In this document: positions 21,202 to 30,500 of the stretch, piece after piece
Numbering within the stretch: the first letter of the stretch is position 1
Layout: every line of letters starts with the position of its first letter
Virus record (IMG/VR): IMGVR_UViG_3300033997_000134
Location: 1-62,420 of that record
Direction: 5' to 3' (one strand)
Length of the DNA: 62,420 nt
DNA from: a virus
Position numbers and translations under genes: made by a program
The notes under the pieces: generated by a model
The model's database searches: none
The model's input: only the letters and a program-made list of their open reading frames with translations
What the model was told of the DNA's origin: nothing

Positions 21202-23390
21202 ACTTCTCGCTCAAATAGTTGCGGCAGCGCCGGATTCAGGTACTCGGGGTATTCCTCGCTATCCACATCCCCCAGATAGGCCAAGGCGCTGGGCGTGCCG
21301 CACTCACCTTGATCCCATGCGCTGGCCATCTGTGCCGCAGGCACCACAGGCTCGGGCTGCAGATCACGCAGCTTGCGCAGCGTCCAGGTGCGCAGGGTGT
21401 TGTCGGGGGAATCCGTCACATACAGGCTGCAGCGGTCATGCTGGTGCACCAGCAGCGCAATGCGGGCGGGCACGGCGGCGCGCTCGGGGGTGGCTTCGCG
21501 CTTGGGTTCGATCACCGTCCAGCTGGCATGCAACAGCTGGGGGTCAGAGGCTGCGCCGTTGGGCGCTTGCGGGTCACGCAGCCGGCCAAACGCTGCCACA
21601 TCGCTGTAACTCACCTGCTCGTCTGGAAGCACCGACTTGATCCAGGTCGTTCCCCCGTCCTCGCTGGTCAGCACAAAAGTCTCCACCACCCGGTAAATGT
21701 CGTGGTCAACCTTGGTGAAGTTCCAGCCGGGCGGCACCGTCACCTCGATGGTCTTGGCGATCACGGCAGCACTGCCGCTGGCGTAGGCCTTGACCATGGG
21801 CGTGCAAGCACCCAGCAGGCCATTGCACAGTACGTTGTAGCGATAAGTGCCAGGCGGCACCGTGCCATCGCTGCGCCCACTGGAATACTTATAGAGATAG
21901 TGCCAAAAGCGCAGCTGCAGATCATCCAGCCCAGGCAGATGCCGCAGCGCGCCGCCGTGGATGCTGCCCTTGAACAAGGTCATGTACGACTGGCGCTCTG
22001 CTGCGCCTTCTGTCCACCAGTACCGATAATCTGGCCCCTCGAATCCACCATCCAAGCGTTCGCTGTAGAACTCGTCGTAGTCAGCGCTGGGAATGTCGCC
22101 CGAGGGGCGCGCATTCATCGCCGCAATCGCCAGCAGGAAGTCCCCCGCCTCGGTGATGGCTTCGATATGGAATTTCAGCTCGGGGAAGTACAAGCCCCCC
22201 GCCGGGAAATACCCATTCGGCGGGAACGCCCGCGCAATCACATCCTCCAGCTCATGCAGATAGCGCTTTTGGAAGGTGCGTCCAAAGTCCGTGCTCCACA
22301 CCAGCATCGGCGGAACGCCACGCGCCCGCGCGTTCACTGATACCCGGCCCACCGTCTGGCCCTGCAGCGTGTAGCGCGCCTTGGGCATCAGCACCGTGGC
22401 CATCATCCCCGTGCCCAGCGCGGCCATGCGCGGGCTGGCGCGGCCACTGCACAGCCCACCGACCCAGCTGCTGGCGTTGTCGTCCGTAGCAGGCGGCGGC
22501 GCAATCACCGTGCGGTGCACCAGGGCGCGGGTGCCGGTGCAGTACACCAGGCACTCCACCTCTCCCAAGGCGATGCCCGCCCCCGTGTGGCCAAACACCG
22601 CAAACGCATACCGGTGCTGTTCATCCATCCAGCCCAAAGGCACAGCGCTGATGGTGTGGCCCTCCACATCCATGGCTTCATTGACCAGCCACTCCCGCGA
22701 CAGCAGCTGGCGCGCTTCCTCTAAATAGTAGTTGGCCCCAACCTGATCCTTGAGCACATCCCCGGCGCGGTCGTCAAAGCCACGACCCGGCAGCTTGGAT
22801 TCCCGGTGAAACACCAGCGAGTGCCCGGTGACCCCCCGCTGGCGCGTGACGGTGTTCAGGTAGGGGCCGTCCAGATTGTCCTTGTGCACCAGCGCCACAC
22901 GGGAGCCTGCATAGTCCAGCAGCTGCAGCTCTGCCGGTGTGGGCACCAGATTGGACGATGTGCCAGCTGCCACATGCACAAAATAGCCATCGCCCACCGG
23001 CACGATATGCCCCTTGGCCTGAAACGTGCCGGGGTACTGCCACAGCTCGTCTTGGGGCCAGTCCAGCAGTTCCTCGGTGCCATCGCCTTCAGTGAGCACC
23101 AGCGGGTGCAGCCTTCGAATGTGCTGTTCGGTGTTGGATTTGAGGCTGCCACCGGGCAGCGAGGTGCTGATGGCCGCCTGCTCGGACGTCAGCCGCAGCG
23201 CCAGCAGCAGCTCGGGCTGCAGCACCTTGCGCTGCGCTTGGCGCGTCACCCGGATGTGGCCGGGCATCACATGAATCGTGTCCTGCCCACGGCGGGTGTA
23301 ACTGTAGGGCGCGGGCGCATTGCGGTAAAACTCGTTACCGCGCACCAGCGAACCAGCAGCACCACCCGATGTGGACGGGAACATCATCAT
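21198..23390 (-). CDS. large tail protein, probable beta-propeller (730 aa)
   Basis: 730 residues with repeated beta motifs typical of sialidase or BNR-like propellers: WSTDFGRTFQKRYLHELE, TSEDGGTTWIKSVLPDE, PLVLTEGDGTEELLDW. Such proteins can form the tail hub or spike. No Asp-box-associated catalytic residues recognised. It overlaps both neighbours by 1-4 nt. Confidence 0.65.
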   Translation of the reverse strand: MMMFPSTSGGAAGSLVRGNEFYRNAPAPYSYTRRGQDTIHVMPGHIRVTRQAQRKVLQPELLLALRLTSEQAAISTSLPGGSLKSNTEQHIRRLHPLVLTEGDGTEELLDWPQDELWQYPGTFQAKGHIVPVGDGYFVHVAAGTSSNLVPTPAELQLLDYAGSRVALVHKDNLDGPYLNTVTRQRGVTGHSLVFHRESKLPGRGFDDRAGDVLKDQVGANYYLEEARQLLSREWLVNEAMDVEGHTISAVPLGWMDEQHRYAFAVFGHTGAGIALGEVECLVYCTGTRALVHRTVIAPPPATDDNASSWVGGLCSGRASPRMAALGTGMMATVLMPKARYTLQGQTVGRVSVNARARGVPPMLVWSTDFGRTFQKRYLHELEDVIARAFPPNGYFPAGGLYFPELKFHIEAITEAGDFLLAIAAMNARPSGDIPSADYDEFYSERLDGGFEGPDYRYWWTEGAAERQSYMTLFKGSIHGGALRHLPGLDDLQLRFWHYLYKYSSGRSDGTVPPGTYRYNVLCNGLLGACTPMVKAYASGSAAVIAKTIEVTVPPGWNFTKVDHDIYRVVETFVLTSEDGGTTWIKSVLPDEQVSYSDVAAFGRLRDPQAPNGAASDPQLLHASWTVIEPKREATPERAAVPARIALLVHQHDRCSLYVTDSPDNTLRTWTLRKLRDLQPEPVVPAAQMASAWDQGECGTPSALAYLGDVDSEEYPEYLNPALPQLFEREV

Positions 23391-23842
23391 CAGCCTCCCA
23401 CTGCCTCGCGGAAGCTATAGATGAACTCCTTGATAGGCACCGGCTGATCAACCACCGCCTCAGTGCTGGTCAGATTCAAGTCACTGTCCACCCGGCCCAC
23501 CGTACCCTGCAGGCGCGGCAGCGTGGTGCTGCTGGCGTCCGTGTCATTGGCAGCGCACAGCCGAAAGAACGTGGGCGTGCCTGCCGCCACATAATTGCCC
23601 GACCACGCCTGCAGCGGGTCTTTTTGCAGCACCGTGCCGCTCACTTGCAGCGTCAGCGCCTCACTGGATGGGCCTTTGACGGTGGCCAGCAGCACCGCAC
23701 TGCCCACCCCCGCATTGGACGAAGAAGGCATAGGGCCGCCATAGATGCGGATTTCTGCGCCACCCTCATTGGTCAGCGCCGTGATCATGCCCTGCAGCTG
23801 CGCAGCAGTCAGGCCAGTGGATAAAGTCAGAGAAGAAGGCAT
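23390..23842 (-). CDS. tail-region protein (150 aa)
   Basis: 150 residues: MPSSLTLSTGLTAAQLQGMI then ITALTNEGGAEIRIYGGPMP and GNYVAAGTPTFFRLCAANDT. The pattern of a small beta-domain with GGPMP recurs in phage structural proteins of this size. It overlaps the next start by 1 nt and so is translated with the 730-residue protein. Confidence 0.6.
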   Translation of the reverse strand: MPSSLTLSTGLTAAQLQGMITALTNEGGAEIRIYGGPMPSSSNAGVGSAVLLATVKGPSSEALTLQVSGTVLQKDPLQAWSGNYVAAGTPTFFRLCAANDTDASSTTLPRLQGTVGRVDSDLNLTSTEAVVDQPVPIKEFIYSFREAVGG

Positions 23843-23854
23843 AGCCGTTGTCCT

Positions 23855-24430
23855 TTACGCGGATACCAAGTTAAAAGAGCCGGTCAGGCGCAGCGTGTCG
23901 CCCGAACGCAGCACCTGCGGGTCATCAAAGCGCACCGCAGAAGCAATCACCCCGGAGCCCGAACCCTTGGCCGCAGCCGACACAATCACCGCGCCATAGA
24001 TGGTCTTGGCCGCCGTGAAGGTCATTTCTGCGCGGCTGGCCGTGTTGTTGGTTTCCCCCGCAGCCGCTGCTGACGAAGAAAACGCGGGGCGCGTGGCCGG
24101 GGTGTAGGCCGTGCACTCGCCCAGGCGCGACACCCAGGTATCTGCCGTCAGGTCGTCGCTGGGCACGCTGTTGCCTTCAAACACCCCGAAGAACCAGCCC
24201 GTCTGGGCTGCTGCGCGGTTGAAATAGACATTGAGCATGTCGTTGCGCCCCTGCTCGGGCATCAGGTTGTACGCCTGAAAACTGCGAATCACCTGCCCGT
24301 CGCGCACCACCTCCACCGTGTAGGTGCAGCCGTGGTGCACTTTTTCTGCGCCACCTGCTGCAGCACCACCAGCAAAAGCCGCCATGGCAGCCGCCACAGC
24401 CAGCGCCAAACGCTTGGTCTTGAACATCAC
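23855..24430 (-). CDS. tail-region protein with signal-peptide-like N-terminus (191 aa)
   Basis: 191 residues. The first about 28 (MFKTKRLALAVAAAMAAFAG then GAAAGGAEK) look exactly like a Sec signal peptide with an Ala-x-Ala site. The rest (MLNVYFNRAAAQTGWFFGVFEG, ATRPAFSSSAAAAGE) resembles phage minor structural proteins. A signal peptide inside a tail operon is odd: the protein may be exported, or the segment may be a membrane or assembly anchor. Confidence 0.6.
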   Translation of the reverse strand: MMFKTKRLALAVAAAMAAFAGGAAAGGAEKVHHGCTYTVEVVRDGQVIRSFQAYNLMPEQGRNDMLNVYFNRAAAQTGWFFGVFEGNSVPSDDLTADTWVSRLGECTAYTPATRPAFSSSAAAAGETNNTASRAEMTFTAAKTIYGAVIVSAAAKGSGSGVIASAVRFDDPQVLRSGDTLRLTGSFNLVSA

Positions 24431-25653
24431 AAACTCCTTCTGATTACTTGCGCGTCAATCGACGCATACACCGCCCCTTGGGTTTTCTGGGGCGCCTGAA
24501 CGGCGGCAATCACATGCGTTTGTCCGTTGCGCTCACGGACATACGTAGCTGCGCTCTTGCCGCCCGACAGCGCCAGCCTCTCTTGCTGCACGGCCTGCAC
24601 CGCGCCAGACCCCAGCCCGCGAATCAAGCCGCGCGGGCTGTGCCAAAACACCACATCGTTGTCACGCGGGGACACACAGTCCGAATGCGCCAGCGCGCCA
24701 TAAGGCAGCACCTGCGCCAAATCCGCCCCAGCCAGATCCCCGGCCAGCCAGTAAGTGGCAGCCGTCGTGCCCACAAACACCCCGCCACCGCAGGGGCGCA
24801 CCATGCAAATGCGATCTTCAAAAGCGATGTAATTTGTGGGTTTAGCCAGCAGCGGCGCGAAGGGTTCGCTATAAAAAAGCAAGTTCTCTTTGGCCGACAG
24901 CAGGCGCGCGTCCTGGCTGCGCACCACCGAGCCCACCGGCAGCGCCACCAGCCCTATGGTTTCTGCCTGCGCCCCAGCGTCATCCAGCACTGCAATCCGC
25001 CCTTGGTCGGCATAGCGCGCCACCTCCACCGCGTTGAACACCGTGCCGTTGGGCGCCGTGATGTAGGTGTTGAGCACAAAGCCCTCTGGCTCCACCATGC
25101 CCATGATCTGGATGCAGCCCTGCTCAGGCACATCCACCGCCACCGGATGCGTGGCTGGGCCTTCCCCCAGCACCCCGGACAGCGTGAACACCAGCTGGTA
25201 AGTGCCCGCCTGCAGCCCGCCATCAGGGAGCACACCCACCGTGGGCAGGTTCTGCAGGGCCGGTGTGGGCTGCACGGGCTGCTCACCAATCACCGCCCCC
25301 ATACGCAGGCCGTTGGCCCAGAACACCACACCTGCGCGCCGGGTGAAGGACACCGGCACCCGCTCGGGCATGCCACCTTGCACCACCTTGGCAAAGCCAT
25401 TGGCATCAATGGCCACCAAGTCCGTGCCCAGCACGCCATAGCCCAGCTCGTCACCATCGCCCCACAAAGAGTGCACGCGCTGATCCAGCAAGCGGGTGAA
25501 ACCAGCGCGGCGGCGGATCTTGCCGCCTTGCACCAGATCCACGTTCACCGCCGCAGCCAGCGCATCCAGGCGGGCGCGATCCAGCGTGATCGTCAAATCG
25601 GTGGGGTGGCGGCGGTTGTCCACACCCACGAAGGGCCCCAGTTGCTTACGCAT
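24427..25653 (-). CDS. tail protein, probable propeller (408 aa)
   Basis: 408 residues: GPFVGVDNRRHPTDL near the start, then repeated strand-turn motifs (LSAKENLLFYSEPFAPLLAK, DNDVVFWHSPRGLIRGL, GGGVFVGTTAATYWLAGDL). The FVGTTAATYWL pattern is typical of phage tail proteins of unknown role that form propellers. ATGA overlap with the 191-residue gene downstream. Confidence 0.6.
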   Translation of the reverse strand: MRKQLGPFVGVDNRRHPTDLTITLDRARLDALAAAVNVDLVQGGKIRRRAGFTRLLDQRVHSLWGDGDELGYGVLGTDLVAIDANGFAKVVQGGMPERVPVSFTRRAGVVFWANGLRMGAVIGEQPVQPTPALQNLPTVGVLPDGGLQAGTYQLVFTLSGVLGEGPATHPVAVDVPEQGCIQIMGMVEPEGFVLNTYITAPNGTVFNAVEVARYADQGRIAVLDDAGAQAETIGLVALPVGSVVRSQDARLLSAKENLLFYSEPFAPLLAKPTNYIAFEDRICMVRPCGGGVFVGTTAATYWLAGDLAGADLAQVLPYGALAHSDCVSPRDNDVVFWHSPRGLIRGLGSGAVQAVQQERLALSGGKSAATYVRERNGQTHVIAAVQAPQKTQGAVYASIDAQVIRRSL

Positions 25654-26629
25654 TGCCGCCCCCTTCGCTCACGATTTCCTCGGTGCCCCGAAACCCCGTC
25701 CAGAACGTGGTGCCGCCACCCGCATCCACGCCCTCGCCATACCACGTTACCGTCCCATAGGCGCTGCCACCATTCAAGGAGGAGTAGGCCACGGCATACA
25801 GCCGATTGGCAGACGGGTAGCCATCCACCAGTAAGCGGAATTCGTAAATTCCGTCGCGCACGTCAATGTTGTACGGTCGGTCAATGGGTTCTTGCGGGGA
25901 GATCGACCACGCGAAATGCTCACCAGGGTTGGCGTCGTTGTATTCAATGACGGGGGAGCCATCCATCGGCGTGAACTTGACATTCAGTACTAGCGTGTGC
26001 TTTTGTGCCCACCGCACGGGCATCCTTGCACGGCGGATGTAGTTTTGCGTCCACGCATCCACATCGCCTTGTGTCCAGCGATCATCGCTGTTGACCGCCC
26101 CCAGTTGCGGCGGACGCCCACCCAGCGTTCCAAAGTCCCCACCACTGGAGCCGGGGTCGCGCACCAGGCCGCCGACTTTCACAGGATCGGTATCCCACCC
26201 CAGATAAAAGACTGTCGGTGGCGGTGTGACGGCCTCGCGTCCCCAGCGGTAGCGCATGCCGTCGGGGGTCATGTAGAGCGCTTCGACGTACAGGTTCACG
26301 TCTGTCACGAACTCGACTGCAGTGCCGCTCTCTTTTTCGGAGGCTGAGAACACGGCATATGCCCTATCCCCGGGCTGCAGGTAGTCATAAAGATTCCCAG
26401 TGATATACCCACTGGGTAGCCTCAGGCCAGTTAATTGTGCGGTGAAGTCATCCGGGCTGCCGCCCTCCAGCGCCACGACACCGCAGTCGAAATAGTAAGC
26501 GCCGTCCTGCTCGCCTTCTTCCGTGGAAGATGGGGCGTTGGTGGGGAACCAGTCATCGCCAATGTTTTCCCAGACGGATTCGGGGCCATTGCCATTGTTG
26601 GGATACCAGCCTACTTTGAGGGTCAGCAT
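25646..26629 (-). CDS. tail-region protein (327 aa)
   Basis: 327 residues, beta-rich and Trp/Gly/Tyr-rich (VGWYPNNGNGPESVWENIGD, GTVTWYGEGVDAGGGTTFW). No catalytic motif. It overlaps the glycosyltransferase-like gene by 7 nt, so it is probably co-translated. Unknown structural role; not similar to anything I can name. Confidence 0.55.
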   Translation of the reverse strand: MLTLKVGWYPNNGNGPESVWENIGDDWFPTNAPSSTEEGEQDGAYYFDCGVVALEGGSPDDFTAQLTGLRLPSGYITGNLYDYLQPGDRAYAVFSASEKESGTAVEFVTDVNLYVEALYMTPDGMRYRWGREAVTPPPTVFYLGWDTDPVKVGGLVRDPGSSGGDFGTLGGRPPQLGAVNSDDRWTQGDVDAWTQNYIRRARMPVRWAQKHTLVLNVKFTPMDGSPVIEYNDANPGEHFAWSISPQEPIDRPYNIDVRDGIYEFRLLVDGYPSANRLYAVAYSSLNGGSAYGTVTWYGEGVDAGGGTTFWTGFRGTEEIVSEGGGNA

Positions 26630-27213
26630 GAGGTCACCCCTTGCTGCATAGCAATCCAGCGCCGTGACATGACCTGCGCCCCCAGAATCTGCGGCATCCT
26701 GCTGAATCCGCTGGGGTTGCGGTTCCAGATATAGCCCACCCGAGGCACATACACCGCCCCTTTTTGGGCCAGTGCCCAGTACAGCATGTGCTCTGTCCAG
26801 TAGTCACCGCGCGGCAGGTCTGCGGCCAAGTCACGCACCACCTTGGAATCCATCACCACCAGATGGTGAATGGCCATGGGCGATATGGCGTGCTGCTCGG
26901 CGTCATAGTCGTACCAGCTGCGGTGCACATCGGCTTTACCAGGCTCACGCAGGATTTCATCGGTGTAAGCCATCGGCACCTTCTTGGCGCGCATGCGTTT
27001 GACGCACTCCCCAAGCACGTCCTGGTAATCGGCGGGCAGTGCATCGTCGTCGTCCAGGAAAAAGCAGTAGGGGGTTCTGACATGCGCCAGCGCATCCAGG
27101 CGGGCGCCGTGCAGCTGTGCAACGGATTGCAGTCTTTGCACGCGCGGCAATACAGTGCACCCCGGCAATTGCAGGGTGACTGCATGGGCAGATAAAACAA
27201 TGGCGCTGAACAT
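26623..27213 (-). CDS. glycosyltransferase-like protein (GT-A fold)
   Basis: 196 residues from ATG 27213. RTPYCFFLDDDDALPADYQD gives the GT-A DxD-type metal/nucleotide-sugar motif after a beta-strand, followed by MAYTDEILREPG and PRGDYWTEHMLYWALAQKGA. It is short compared with a full GT2 enzyme (usually 230-300) and its N-terminal Rossmann half is reduced. It heads the tail operon, 50 nt after a late motif. It could modify the phage tail or host surface, or be a structural relic. Confidence 0.65.
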   Translation of the reverse strand: MFSAIVLSAHAVTLQLPGCTVLPRVQRLQSVAQLHGARLDALAHVRTPYCFFLDDDDALPADYQDVLGECVKRMRAKKVPMAYTDEILREPGKADVHRSWYDYDAEQHAISPMAIHHLVVMDSKVVRDLAADLPRGDYWTEHMLYWALAQKGAVYVPRVGYIWNRNPSGFSRMPQILGAQVMSRRWIAMQQGVTSC

Positions 27214-27243
27214 GCAGGCAGTGTCCAGCCCTTGAAACACTGC

Positions 27244-27263
27244 GCCTAACCCTAGCCGGGATG
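27244..27263 (-). promoter_or_regulatory. late intergenic motif, copy 3
   Basis: Minus-strand CATCCCGGCTAGGGTTAGGC, one mismatch from consensus. It lies just after the terminator 27,268-27,304 and begins 50 nt before the glycosyltransferase-like start. Terminator then motif then gene is the order expected of a promoter. Confidence 0.65.
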
Positions 27264-27267
27264 GCAA

Positions 27268-27304
27268 AGAAAAAGCCCCGACTGCGCGCGGCAGTGGGGC
27301 TTTT
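27268..27304 (-). terminator. terminator of the giant gene block
   Basis: AAGCCCC and GGGGCTT arms with an inner ACTGC/GCAGT stem around a G+C loop, T-rich on both sides, so it can work in both directions. It ends the transcript of the 3,500-residue gene before a new motif. Confidence 0.75.
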
Positions 27305-27388
27305 CTCCCAGTCTTTCCAGGGCGTCATCAGCGGCGCGGGCCAGGCCTGGGGTTACGAGATACCCCGCACTGGATTTGTCCAGTACCA

Positions 27389-27431
27389 CTGCCCCTTATG
27401 CGCACTGGTGAACAACGCACATAAGGGGCAG
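27389..27431. repeat. 12-bp perfect inverted repeat in the 3' region of the giant gene
   Basis: CTGCCCCTTATG (27,389-27,400) and CATAAGGGGCAG (27,420-27,431) enclose 19 nt. No T-run follows. A 12-bp direct repeat GCAGCCCTGTGC also occurs twice nearby. The roughly 195 nt between the giant gene and its terminator hold no convincing gene; this may be a 3' untranslated structure or small RNA. Confidence 0.5.
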
Positions 27432-27500
27432 CCCTGTGCTTGCACAAGTCTGCCACACGGGGCCACAGTCACTGAATACTGCAGCCCTGTGCCAAGCGTA

Positions 27501-30500
27501 TCACCGTCCTTGCTCCTGTGCCATTTCCCGCAATTGCTGGCGCAACGCCTTGGGCGCGGTGTCGGCAATGCGGTCGGTACGATCTTTGCCCATCTGGTGC
27601 ACACGCTTCCAAATGTCGGGCATCTTGATGCGAATGGGCTGGTCAGGGTTCTGTGCGTTCCACTTGTCCAGGCGTTCACGCACACGCTTTACGGCATCTT
27701 CATCCTTGTCAAACAATGCCTGCGCCCACTGTGAGCGGATTTCATTGCTGGTCTGGATGTAAAAGCTCTTGGAGCGCTGCATGAAGCTATTACTCTCCTG
27801 CACTTGAGCCACTGCACGCGGCTGAAACCCGATCATCTTCCACAGCGCTTCGTCCAGGCTGGTGTCAATGATCTTGTAGCCCTTGGTGTCCTTATACATG
27901 CCGCTGGCAGCCATGTCGACCCCCTTTACAGCATTGCGCACAGCTGCAGGCATCACTTCCATGGCGCCGCGCCCAATGCTTCCCGCATCGGCGTTCACGA
28001 CACCAGAAGCCACCGACTTGAGGCCCGAGAAGCCGCGCGCCACCAGATCACCGGCTGGGCCGATCATTTCCATCACATCGCGGGTGCTGGACTGCTTGTT
28101 GAGCAACAGGCCTGTACCGGGAATCAGGTTGCCCATGCCCATGCGCCCGGAAATATCAATGGGCGCGCCCGGCAGGCCGGACAGACCGTTTTCCAGAAAG
28201 CCCGCCAGCTCGGCACCCAGCACATCCGCTGCCAGCTGCTGGCGCCACTGCTTGCTGCTCAAGTTGTAGCCCATCATCTGACCAGCACCATCGACCAAAT
28301 CCTCCACATCCTCCACAAACGGCAGGCCACCAGCGCCACCCATGAGCATCAGCATCAGCATGGCCCAGCCCACCGCGCGGCGGCCGGCCGCACGCTCGGG
28401 ACTGCCGGGTTCACCAGCATTCCAGGTGCGCTGCATCAGCTCCAGAAACGACACCGAGTAAGTCTTGAAGGTAAATACCGTGCCACCGATGGCCCCGCGC
28501 GCCCACTGGGGCTTGTTGGCCTTGGTGTAGAGGAACTGGGTTTCCACCACCGCCTGGCGGGCGAACTCGGCGGGATTGGCCTTGCCCTGCTCCTTGGCCA
28601 GCCGGTAGGCGGCAATGAACGTGCTGCGGCGGTTGAACTGCTCGGCCAGCGCGAACGGCTGGCCCCACAGCACCTTGCCTTTTTCCCAATAGTTGGCAGC
28701 GCTGGCCAGTGCATCACCCTTCTTGGTGCCGTCCCCGGTGCGCAGACCACCAGCGCCACGCGCCTGGGCCATGAGCTGGTGGATTTCCTGCGGGCTCACC
28801 ACACCATCGTCCTCGGCCATCTTGAGCGCATGCGCCAGATCCGGCTCGTACTGGTGTCCACGCTTGGCCATGTCCTTGATGGCGCCAGACAGGTAGCGTC
28901 CGGCCTTGGCCATGCCACCGAACTGGGACAGCCAAGGCAGCGTCACCGCAAACGGCTGGGTCATGTTGACCATGGCCGAAGCAATCGAGCCACCCAGATA
29001 CTGAGCAAACAGCATGCCCCGGATGGCCTGGCCTTCTTCCTGCGGGTCTTGGATGTAATCGCGCAGCTTGGCGGCAATCTCGCCCAGCTCCCCCTCCTGC
29101 TTGTGCTTGGTGTTCAGGTCGTTGATGGCGTTTTCCATCTTGCCCGCGTTCAGCCCCGTGGCTGCCAGGCGCGCATTGGAGTACACAAAGCTGGCCAGCA
29201 CCCGGCCCACATCCTCGCTGTAGCCCATGATCCCCTTGCGGTGAATCAGGCGCTTGAGCGCGCTGTGGTTGTTCTTGGACAGTTTCAAAAACTCCTGGAA
29301 GGCCTGGTCTTTGGCGTCGTTGCCCTCTGCATCCAACCCCAGCATCGAGCCAAACAGTTCTGCGGTTTCTGGTGTGATACCGGCAAACAGCTTGTACTGC
29401 TGGTCGTTCATGGTGCCCTGCGTCACCGCGGCATCAGGGTGCTCGCGGCGCAAGGCCTCGGCCATGCGGTTGCTGTCTGCCTTGCTCTCAAACATGCCAA
29501 AGTAGATGCGCTCGCCGTCTTTATCCTGCACGTCCAGCGTGTACTTGCCAAAGCGCTGCAGAGGCATGTAGCCGCTATTCATCAGCTCCTGCGCCTTGTC
29601 CACAGAGGCACGAATCTGGAACATCTTGGCGGCCATCTGGTCGCGGCTGTCCGGGATCTCCTTGGCGCGCTGCTCCAGCTCGTCATCCAGCAGCTTCCAT
29701 GCATCCGTGAGGGTTGGCGCATCCATCACCATGTCACGGAAGCCATCCCAGTCACGGCCCAAGGCCCGCAGCATTTCCGCGCGGGCGGTTATGTCCAGCG
29801 ACTTATCCACAGTCGCACGGGCTTCGTCGTACAGACTGATCTGCTGGTCGTTCAAGTTAAAGAACTCTCGCAGCTCTTTGTGGGTGAATCGCACTCCGGG
29901 CTTGAGAATAGTGCTATCAAAGCGATTGTTGATAAAGCTCTCAAACTGCTGCAGCTGCTTGCCACGCATGGCGGCCATCAGCTGTGGCTGCACCTTGCCT
30001 GCTGCCATCAGGATCTCAGCCTTGGTGTCCACCGACAGGCCCGCATACTTGGCCTTGAGGTCGTCCATCAGCATCGCCTTGCCGTGCTGATCGCGCCCCC
30101 ACTCCAGCGTGCCACCAAACAGCGCCTTGCCAATCGCGCGGTTGTCCTCCACCGAGATAGGCTTTTTGCGCATGTCGCTCAGTGTTTCCACACGGGGAAT
30201 CAGGCGCGGTGCGTATTGCGCGGCTTCGTTGGCTACGCTGGCCACATCGTCAATGAACTGCTGGGCAGCCTCAAACACGGGCTTGAACGCAGGGAAGCGC
30301 TCGGCCACGTGGCGCATGGTGCCCACTGTCTTGTCCCACAGCGACACCTTGCCGGGGTGGCTCATGTAGGTATGAGCCAGCTGCAAGCCCTTGTCTTTCA
30401 GCTCGGCCACCTTGGCGCGGCTGAATAGGATGTTGCCTAAATCGCCATCATCATCCAAAATTGGCTTAGTCCCCTCCACGCCATTGCGGGTGCGCGAAGC

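Noticed and set aside
27804-30428. Long plus-strand ORF (874 codons) and other long plus-strand ORFs across the late region
   Set aside because: They lie opposite genuine long minus-strand genes, have His/Gln/Leu/Arg-biased shadow composition, and lack family motifs and ribosome-binding sites.
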